NCBI GenBank assembly: GCA_947498985.1
Contig: CANMMF010000001.1
Span: 339,501 to 403,500 of the forward strand
Reading direction: 5' to 3'
Source of the DNA: an uncultured Paracoccaceae bacterium
GTDB taxonomy: Bacteria > Pseudomonadota > Alphaproteobacteria > Rhodobacterales > Rhodobacteraceae
DNA length: 64,000 nt
Shown here: positions 57,419 through 64,000 of the stretch, one piece after another
Layout of the letters: each line of letters starts with the position of its first letter
Position numbering within the stretch: position 1 is the stretch's first letter
The notes under the pieces: generated by a model
Told to the model about the DNA's origin: nothing
What the model saw: only the letters and a program-made list of their open reading frames with translations
The model's database searches: none
Position numbers and translations under genes: made by a program

Positions 57419-58537
57419 TCACACGCGCATCGGCATGACGACATAGACCGCGCTTTGATCATTGCCTTCGCGCATCAGGGTCGGATCGCCGGAGGAGTTG
57501 AAGAGGAACACCGCGTTTTCGCGGTCCACCTGGCTCGCGATCTCCAGCAGGTATTTCGCGTTGAAGCCGATCTCCAGCCGCTCGTCGCCATAGGCCACAG
57601 CCAGTTCCTCGTCCGCCGCCCCGCTGTCGGGCGCGTTGACCGACAGGATCAGCCGGTCCTCGTCGAGCTGCAGCTTGACCGCGCGGCTGCGTTCGGAGCT
57701 GACCGTCGCCACGCGGTCCACCGCCTTGGCAAACTCGCTCGCGTCCACTTCCAGCTTGCGGGTGTTGCCCTGCGGGATGACGCGGGTGTAGTCCGGAAAA
57801 GTGCCGTCGATCACCTTCGAGGTCAGCGTGATATCGGGTGCGGCAAAGCGCACCTTGGTTTCCGAGACCGACACCGCGATGTCCATCTCGTCATCGTCCA
57901 GCAGCTTGCGCAGCTCACCCACCGTCTTGCGCGGCACGATCACGCCAGCCATCTCCGCCGCCCCTTCGGGCAGGTCCGCGTCGATGCGCGCCAGCCGGTG
58001 GCCGTCCGTGGCCACGCAGCGCAGCGCCTTGCCGCCATCCACATCGGCCACATGCATGTAGACGCCGTTGAGGTAATAGCGCGTTTCCTCCGTCGAAATG
58101 GCGAATTTCGACTTGTCGAAGAGCCGCCGCAACACGTGAGCCTTGGCGGTGAAGTTGGAGTTGTATTCCGAAGAGGCCATGACCGGGAAGTCCTCTTTCG
58201 GCAAGGTCGCCAGCGAGAAATTCGACCGTCCCGCCGAGACGCTGAGCCGCCCCGCAGCGCTGTCGTCCTCCAGCGAAACCAGCGCGCCGTCGGGCAGCTT
58301 GCGCACGATCTCGTGCAGGGTCACGGCCGAAACGGTGGTGCCGCCCGCGCGCTCGACCTGTGCGGCGGCCTTGTCGAGCACCTCGATGTCGAGATCGGTG
58401 GCCCGGAAGGTCACGGTATCGCCCTCGGCCTCGATCAGCACATTGGCGAGGATCGGGATGGTGTTGCGACGCTCTACCACCGATTGCGCCTGCGCCACGG
58501 CCCTGAGCAGCGTGGCCCGTTCGATACTGATCTTCAT
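57419..58537 (-). CDS. dnaN: DNA polymerase III beta subunit (sliding clamp)
   Basis: Ring-shaped clamp that tethers polymerases to DNA. The 372-residue protein has three clamp-fold domains, opening MKISIERATLLRAVAQAQSVVERRNTIPIL (in part) and ending QSAVYVVMPMRV, as is usual. ATG 58537 follows GGAGGG; a GTG one codon before is possible. It lies between dnaA and recF. The 153-base gap to dnaA contains a GC-rich hairpin (58643-58666). Confidence 0.97.
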   Translation of the reverse strand: MKISIERATLLRAVAQAQSVVERRNTIPILANVLIEAEGDTVTFRATDLDIEVLDKAAAQVERAGGTTVSAVTLHEIVRKLPDGALVSLEDDSAAGRLSVSAGRSNFSLATLPKEDFPVMASSEYNSNFTAKAHVLRRLFDKSKFAISTEETRYYLNGVYMHVADVDGGKALRCVATDGHRLARIDADLPEGAAEMAGVIVPRKTVGELRKLLDDDEMDIAVSVSETKVRFAAPDITLTSKVIDGTFPDYTRVIPQGNTRKLEVDASEFAKAVDRVATVSSERSRAVKLQLDEDRLILSVNAPDSGAADEELAVAYGDERLEIGFNAKYLLEIASQVDRENAVFLFNSSGDPTLMREGNDQSAVYVVMPMRV

Positions 58538-58690
58538 CACCTACCCTCCGCTTGGCCGGACGCGCACCGTAGCCGGATGCCACGCGCTGTCAAAGCCTCT
58601 TTTTGCGATCTTTCGGCAGGTTTTCCTGGGCCGTCAAGCAAACGGGGCCGCAGCGTCGCGACCCCGCTGGCAAACTGTGGTGGCGCGGTC

Positions 58691-60055
58691 TCAGGCTTCG
58701 AGCGCACGCCGCAGCATTTCGACATCCTCGTCGATCTGGATATCGCTCTGGCGCAGCTCTTCGATGCGGCGCACCCCATGCATAACGGTGGTGTGGTCGC
58801 GCCCGCCAAAGCGGCGTCCGATCTCGGGCAGCGACCGGCTGGTCAGCTGCTTGCAGAGATACATCGCCACCTGCCGCGGCCGGGCAAAGTTGCGCACCCG
58901 CTTGGGGCCAATGAGGTCGCCGATGCGGATGTTGTAGTGATCCGCCACCTGCCGCTGGATCTCGTCAATGGAGATCTTGCGCTCCGAGGCGCGCAGCACG
59001 TCCGAGAGGCTGTCCTGCACCAGATCCATCTTGATCGGCTTGCCCACCAGCGAGGCAAAGGCAAAAAGCCGGGTCAGCGCGCCTTCGAGCACACGCACAT
59101 TGGTGCTGATCCTGAGCGCCAGGAACTCCAGCACACCATCGTCGATCTCGAGCCCCGTGTAATGCTTTCGGTAAGCCTCCACCTTGGTCTGCAGGATGCC
59201 GAGGCGCAGCTCGTAATCGGTGGGATGCAGATCAACCACCAGACCCGATTGCAGGCGCGAGCGGATGCGGTTTTCCAGATCCTTGATCTCGTCGGGGGCG
59301 CGGTCGGCGGAAATGATGATCTGCTTGTTCTGATCGACCAGCGCGTTGAACGTGTGGAAGAACTCTTCCTGCGTGCTGTCCTTGCCCGCGATGAACTGCA
59401 CGTCGTCGACCATGAGCACGTCAACCGAGCGGAAAAGCTCCTTGAAATCGAGCATGCGGCGCTCGCGCAGGGCCTGCACGAACCGGTACATGAACTGCTC
59501 TGCCGAGAGATAGAGCACGGTCATCTCTGGATTGCGCTCGCGCAGCTCCCAGGCGATGGCGTGCATCAGATGCGTCTTACCCAGGCCCACGCCGCCATAG
59601 AGAAAGAGCGGGTTGAAGGTGACGGCCCCGCCTTCGGACACGCGCTTGGAGGCGGCATGCGCAAGCTCGTTCGGCTTGCCCACCACAAAGGTGTCGAACT
59701 TGAACCGGGCGTCGAGCGGCGCCCCCGGCAGGTCGTCGCGGCCAGCCGCGGCGGCACCCGGCGTCGGCACGGGCTTGGCCTGGGGTTTGGCGGCGGGTGC
59801 GTCCTTGGGGTCGTTGGCAACACGGAACGACAGACGGCGCACCGCTGAATCGACGGTCGACAGCTGCGCCAGAAGAAGATCGCCGAAATTCTGCGACACA
59901 TAGGTCCCGAAGAAGTTCGTCGGGGCCGAGAAGGTGACAACGCCTTCGTCGTTCATGCCCTTGAAACGCAGTGGTTCGATCCACGTTTTATAGTTATTCT
60001 CGCCCACCGTCTTGCAAAGCGTACTCTGCAAGGCGCCCCACTGTTCTAACGTCAT
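58691..60055 (-). CDS. dnaA: chromosomal replication initiator DnaA
   Basis: AAA+ protein that opens oriC. The 454-residue protein has domain I (about 1-80, WGALQSTLCKTVGENNYKTWIEPL, in part), a proline/alanine linker, domain III with Walker A LYGGVGLGKTHLM and Walker B VLMVDDVQFI, and domain IV with the DnaA-box-binding signature GRDHTTVMHGVRRI. ATG 60055 begins MTLEQWGALQ; a frame continuing upstream to 60127 has no support. Confidence 0.98.
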   Translation of the reverse strand: MTLEQWGALQSTLCKTVGENNYKTWIEPLRFKGMNDEGVVTFSAPTNFFGTYVSQNFGDLLLAQLSTVDSAVRRLSFRVANDPKDAPAAKPQAKPVPTPGAAAAGRDDLPGAPLDARFKFDTFVVGKPNELAHAASKRVSEGGAVTFNPLFLYGGVGLGKTHLMHAIAWELRERNPEMTVLYLSAEQFMYRFVQALRERRMLDFKELFRSVDVLMVDDVQFIAGKDSTQEEFFHTFNALVDQNKQIIISADRAPDEIKDLENRIRSRLQSGLVVDLHPTDYELRLGILQTKVEAYRKHYTGLEIDDGVLEFLALRISTNVRVLEGALTRLFAFASLVGKPIKMDLVQDSLSDVLRASERKISIDEIQRQVADHYNIRIGDLIGPKRVRNFARPRQVAMYLCKQLTSRSLPEIGRRFGGRDHTTVMHGVRRIEELRQSDIQIDEDVEMLRRALEA

Positions 60056-60516
60056 ATGTCCCCCGTTGCGTCTCACGCTCGTGAATCCGGCCTCAAGCCA
60101 TCGGAACCACACCACAGCGGGCGGCATGCGTCATGCTCACGCGGCAGCGCCGTGAGTGTTCGCCATAGCGCATCGGCAGACAGCAAGCCCCGTTCCCCAA
60201 CGAAGCCTAAGTGCCTCTGGCGCCAATTGCCTTGGACGTGGTCAGGTTCGCCCTGCCGGTATGGCCCACCACTCGGACCTTGACCGACGATCGTTGCGCT
60301 TTGTCTGCAGCGTTCAGATCGACCGACCGTCCCCCCTGCGAGGTGACTCGCTAAAAAAGGATTACCAACCTTGCCTGAGACCGGGCAACCGAAACTGTCG
60401 CTTGACAGAGCGGTTCACTGAAAAGAATCCCTGACGATCAAAAAATGGCATCAGACACAAAATGAGGCACCACTTGTAGTGGTGCCCCCGTCTCAAAAAT
60501 ACCACATTAACGTAGG
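60056..60516. other. dnaA leader region between rpsT and dnaA
   Basis: About 460 bases with no gene on either strand that I can support. It must hold the dnaA promoter and the rpsT terminator. I see no match to the DnaA box TTATCCACA or a close variant and no strongly AT-rich block, so it does not look like oriC. Confidence 0.5.
60466..60486 (-). terminator. rpsT terminator
   Basis: A perfect 8-bp stem GGCACCAC/GTGGTGCC with loop TTGTA (plus-strand reading). On the minus strand it is followed by TCATTTTGTG. It lies 31 bases after the rpsT stop. Confidence 0.8.
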
Positions 60517-60780
60517 TTAACCGAGCGCCTTTACGCGCGACGACAGGCGCGACATTTTGCGGGCGGCGGTGTTCTTGTGGAAAACGCCCTTGGTGACACC
60601 GCGCATCAGCTCGGGCTGGGCGGCGCGCAGGGCGGCGGTCGCCGCATCCTTGTCACCGGAGGCAATCGCCTCCTCAACCTTGCGCAGATGCGTGCGGATA
60701 CGCGAGCGGCGCGCCTTGTTGATCGCAAAACGGGTGGCGTTCTGACGGGCGCGTTTCTTGGACTGGGGCGAATTGGCCAT
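60517..60780 (-). CDS. rpsT: 30S ribosomal protein S20
   Basis: Primary 16S rRNA-binding protein of the small subunit. At 87 residues, basic and helical, it has the usual start [17 protein letters not shown] and the end [12 protein letters not shown]. It is monocistronic, with its own terminator. Confidence 0.97.
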   Translation of the reverse strand: MANSPQSKKRARQNATRFAINKARRSRIRTHLRKVEEAIASGDKDAATAALRAAQPELMRGVTKGVFHKNTAARKMSRLSSRVKALG

Positions 60781-61019
60781 GATGGAATCGTTCCTGTATT
60801 TGTTCGTGTCGGATGCGCAATGCGTGCCAGACCCGAACCCCGGATGTTGTCGGACCGATTCTTGCCTGAGCGGGCATCACGCGCATTTCAGAGGCGGCAC
60901 ATACAGGGTTTAGGCTGCTTTGCAAAGGGGGTGCGCGTGATCCCGGGTTCAGGTCGCGTAATGCGTGTTTTTGGTGTATGCTCAACACCCCGAAACAGCA
61001 AAGAGAGAGGAGGATCGGG

Positions 61020-61205
61020 ATGCTCGATGCAATGAAGGTCTCCGAGCTGGCACATGCGCTTTACCGTGCGCATGGCGACACCGCGGAAGCCGAAGCCGCC
61101 AAGCGGGCGCGCGAAAGTCGGGAGAAAGGCGACGGCGCGGATGCCGAGAACTGGACCCGCGTGCGTGCGGCCATCCACCAGTTGCGTGGACCGCGGCAGA
61201 AGTAG
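61020..61205 (+). CDS. small conserved-looking protein, unknown
   Basis: A 61-residue, helical, charged protein (MLDAMKVSELAHALYRAHG, then EAEAAKRARESREKGDG, AENWTRVRAAIHQLRGP). ATG 61020 follows a strong AGAGGAGG site. I recall similar unnamed proteins in Rhodobacteraceae. No function can be assigned. It converges with the enoyl-CoA hydratase gene. Confidence 0.78.
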   Translation: MLDAMKVSELAHALYRAHGDTAEAEAAKRARESREKGDGADAENWTRVRAAIHQLRGPRQK

Positions 61206-61250
61206 TCCGGATACGGACGGTCCCGGGCCGCCTGGCCCGGGCCAGGAGCC

Positions 61251-62027
61251 TCAGCGGTCGCGGAACTGCGCGGTGCGCTTTTCCATGAAGGCCGCCATGC
61301 CCTCTTTCTGGTCTTCCGTGGCAAAGAGCGCGTGGAACAGCCGGCGTTCGTAGAGCAGACCTTCCGCCAGCGTGGTCTCGTAGGCGCGGTTCACCGCCTC
61401 CTTGGCGGCCATGGCGCTCGGCACGGATTTCTCGGCGATCTTCTCGGCGGCGTGACGCGCCTCTTCCAACAGCTTTTTGGCAGGCACGACGCGGCTGACA
61501 AGGCCCGAGCGCTCTGCCTCCTCGGCTTCCATGAAGCGACCGGTCAGATTCATGTCCATCGCCTTGGACTTGCCGATGAAACGCGTCAGACGCTGCGTGC
61601 CGCCCAGACCGGCGATGACGCCCAGGTTGATCTCGGGCTGGCCGAATTTGGCATTGTCCGCGGCAATGATGAAATCGCACATCATCGCCAGCTCGCAGCC
61701 GCCGCCCAGCGCGTAACCGGCCACCGCCGCAATCACCGGCTTGCGGGTGCTTGTGATCGCGCGGCCCTCTCCGCCGAAGAAATCCGACAGGAACATTTCG
61801 ACATAGGTTTTCTCGGACATCTCCTTGATGTCGGCTCCGGCAGCAAATGCCTTTTGCGAGCCGGTGATGATAACGCAGCGCACCTTTTCATTCCGGTCCG
61901 CATCGGCCAGCGCGTCCGCCAACTCTCCGAGCAATTGGGAGTTGAGCGCGTTCAGGGCATCCGGGCGGTTGAGTTTGATGGTGGCGACGTGGTCTTCTAT
62001 TTCGACGATGATCGTCTCAAAGGCCAT
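61251..62027 (-). CDS. enoyl-CoA hydratase
   Basis: Crotonase-fold enzyme that hydrates 2-enoyl-CoA to 3-hydroxyacyl-CoA in beta-oxidation. The 258-residue protein has the oxyanion-hole segment [11 protein letters not shown] and the signature [19 protein letters not shown], plus the second catalytic Glu region [21 protein letters not shown] (in part). It is of normal length and lies 64 bases downstream of mutM on the same strand. Confidence 0.93.
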   Translation of the reverse strand: MAFETIIVEIEDHVATIKLNRPDALNALNSQLLGELADALADADRNEKVRCVIITGSQKAFAAGADIKEMSEKTYVEMFLSDFFGGEGRAITSTRKPVIAAVAGYALGGGCELAMMCDFIIAADNAKFGQPEINLGVIAGLGGTQRLTRFIGKSKAMDMNLTGRFMEAEEAERSGLVSRVVPAKKLLEEARHAAEKIAEKSVPSAMAAKEAVNRAYETTLAEGLLYERRLFHALFATEDQKEGMAAFMEKRTAQFRDR

Positions 62028-62091
62028 GACATCGGGCTCCGTGCTTTTCAGTCAGACGCTCAGGCTTATCACCTAATCCCGCCGTTTCAAG

Positions 62092-62943
62092 CTATCTTTG
62101 ACACCGCCGACAATAGAAACTCGACCGACCCGATTGCACGATCCGGCGCACGGTTTCGCTGCAACCGGGGGTTTTGCACGGCGCGCCTTCGCGCCCGTAG
62201 ACGTCAAAGCTGTGCTGGAAATATCCAAGCTCTCCATCGGCTTGGCGGAAATCGCGCAGCGAGGAGCCACCGGCGGTGATGGCCTCGCCCAGCACGTCGC
62301 GGATGATCGGGACCAGCGCCGCGATACGTTTTTCCGCAATCCGGCTGGCGCGGCGCGCCGGGTGGATGCCGCCACGGAAAAGCGCCTCGCAGACGTAGAT
62401 ATTGCCCAGACCCGCGACGATCTTCTGATCCAGCAGCGCCGATTTGATCGGCATGGACCGACCGCGCAGCGCCCCTGTCAGATGAGATTCGCTGAACCCG
62501 TTTCCCAGCGGTTCGGGGCCCAGCACCGCCAGCAGCTTGTGCATGTCCGCCGTGGCGGTGGCCATGAGATCCATCGCACCGAAGCGGCGCGGATCGTTGA
62601 AGGTCACCCGCGCTCCGTTTTCCATGTCGAACACCACGTGGTCGTGTTTTTCCGGCGCCGGGTGGTCATGCACAAACCGGCCCAGCGGGTCGCCCGAGAC
62701 CAGCATGCGCCCCGACATGCCCAGATGGATGAGCAGGGTCTCTCCGCGGTCGAGATCCGCGAGGATGTATTTCGAGCGCCGTCTCAGACGCTCGATACGC
62801 GCCCCGGACAGACGCGCCGCCATGTTATCGGGAAACGGCCAGCGCAAATCCGGACGGTTGACCAGAGTCCGCGTGATCACCTGGCCTTCCATCACTGGTG
62901 CAAGGCCGGTGCGCACGGTTTCGACCTCTGGCAATTCGGGCAT
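62092..62943 (-). CDS. mutM: formamidopyrimidine-DNA glycosylase
   Basis: Base excision repair enzyme for 8-oxoguanine and formamidopyrimidines. The 283-residue protein has the N-terminal catalytic [10 protein letters not shown] (Pro2 nucleophile and Glu3), Lys in [11 protein letters not shown], the H2TH region [18 protein letters not shown] and a C-terminal Cys4 zinc finger ([10 protein letters not shown], then YCRRCQR). It stands divergent to ubiE, with two small genes between. Confidence 0.96.
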   Translation of the reverse strand: MPELPEVETVRTGLAPVMEGQVITRTLVNRPDLRWPFPDNMAARLSGARIERLRRRSKYILADLDRGETLLIHLGMSGRMLVSGDPLGRFVHDHPAPEKHDHVVFDMENGARVTFNDPRRFGAMDLMATATADMHKLLAVLGPEPLGNGFSESHLTGALRGRSMPIKSALLDQKIVAGLGNIYVCEALFRGGIHPARRASRIAEKRIAALVPIIRDVLGEAITAGGSSLRDFRQADGELGYFQHSFDVYGREGAPCKTPGCSETVRRIVQSGRSSFYCRRCQR

Positions 62944-62999
62944 GGGGCGGGTCCTTTGTCGCGGACCCCTGATGTAGGCCGGAACCCGGCCCGCCGCAA

Positions 63000-63587
63000 T
63001 CAGCGGCGGTTGATCGACAGGGCCGCGGTCAGGAAATCCTTCAGGATGCCGTGACCGTTGACGTACCGAAAGATGTAGGCCGCGCCGCCGCTGTCAAACT
63101 CCAGCCGGTATCCGCCGGAACTGTCCTGCTCCACGCGCTGCAACCGCGACAGATCCTGCACCCGCTCTCTCAGCAGCCAGTCGATCCAGCGAAACTCCGT
63201 ATCCCGGATCCGCACCTGAAACACCCAAGCGTAGTAGACGAACCAGATCGCGGCGGCGACGATGATCAGAAACGCCAGAATGTCCGCCAGGCCCGCAAAG
63301 CCGAGTATCACGAACTGGAACAGTAACAGCGCGACCAGCGCGGTGATCACAAGGCGCACGCCGGGCGTTGTGCGAAACACCAAAGCGCCATCCGCCTCGA
63401 CCGCGCTGTCCTGCCCGGCTTTCGAGATGATGTGCACGCAGCGCTCCTCGAATCCGCCGCCGACATGGTCCCCGCGGGCCATGTCCTTGAAGCCCACCAG
63501 CGCGCGAAACGCGCGGAACCGCATCAGCGGGATGTAGACCACCGCCGCGATCAGGATCAGTTGCAACAGCATGATGGAAGAGCCCAT
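63000..63587 (-). CDS. membrane protein, unknown
   Basis: A 195-residue protein with an N-terminal TM (about 5-21), a soluble stretch with [13 protein letters not shown], two TMs (about 78-96 and 100-120) and a basic C-terminal domain with strands ([19 protein letters not shown]). I recognise no family. An in-frame ATG at 63572 could be the true start. Confidence 0.65.
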   Translation of the reverse strand: MGSSIMLLQLILIAAVVYIPLMRFRAFRALVGFKDMARGDHVGGGFEERCVHIISKAGQDSAVEADGALVFRTTPGVRLVITALVALLLFQFVILGFAGLADILAFLIIVAAAIWFVYYAWVFQVRIRDTEFRWIDWLLRERVQDLSRLQRVEQDSSGGYRLEFDSGGAAYIFRYVNGHGILKDFLTAALSINRR

Positions 63588-63602
63588 ATCCGTCTCCGTT
63601 CG

Positions 63603-64000
<398 letters not shown>

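Noticed and set aside
60507-60521. TTAACGTAGGTTAAC as a CtrA site
   Set aside because: The half-sites are 6 rather than 7 bases apart and overlap the rpsT stop codon.

Overview
The window is high-GC alphaproteobacterial chromosome, most likely from the Roseobacter group of Rhodobacteraceae. The signs are a gyrB-recF-dnaN-dnaA-rpsT block next to mutM and ubiE, a PhyR/NepR/EcfG general stress module, an FeS-type photolyase, a CtrA-like site at flagellar genes, and an omega-transaminase that reads very like one I remember from Ruegeria. Genes are packed closely and many overlap by 4 bases. I see no prophage, insertion sequence, CRISPR array, rRNA or tRNA.

Bases 1-9.9 kb hold the end of folC, a LysM protein, zapE, NAD salvage genes (pncB, pncA), the tRNA hydroxylase trhO, an MFS carrier, galM and the transaminase. 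Bases 9.9-14.8 kb are flagellar: fliF-fliH-fliN-fliP on the minus strand, diverging from fliL, a coiled-coil membrane protein and a MotE-like protein. Then come an L,D-transpeptidase, a geranylgeranyl-reductase-like flavoprotein, a tesA/ybbA/ybbP divergent set and an inositol-monophosphatase-family gene.

The 405 bases between that gene and gcvP are filled by a tandem array of 95-base units, each able to form three hairpins. The glycine cleavage operon gcvT-gcvH-gcvP follows, led by a tandem glycine riboswitch. Next are an NsrR-like Rrf2 regulator, a gamma-glutamylcyclotransferase-like gene, a MATE carrier, gltX, a PfkB kinase, an MFS carrier, thpR, a zincin, nadE, a secreted MORN-repeat protein, a DUF2945 protein, a photolyase with an SDR gene, modABC with a single-domain ModE and an apparent Mo-box, a rhodanese and a second MATE carrier.

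Bases 46-52 kb centre on regulation. A Crp/Fnr protein diverges from an atypical receiver-domain protein. The general stress response core follows: phyR diverges from nepR-ecfG-histidine kinase across a perfectly symmetric pair of EcfG-type -35 elements. Matching EcfG promoters (GGAAC-N16/17-CGTT) precede a DUF1328 gene and a general-stress-protein-26-like gene, so the circuit and two probable targets lie within 4 kb.

The last 12 kb carry an FAD oxidoreductase, gyrB, a GNAT, recF (apparently lacking a normal start codon), dnaN, dnaA, rpsT, an enoyl-CoA hydratase, mutM, small unknown genes and the start of ubiE. I saw no DnaA-box cluster beside dnaA. The observations I would check first are the 95-base hairpin array, the recF start, the palindromic stress promoter and the roughly 175-base element bounded by inverted repeats near 30 kb.
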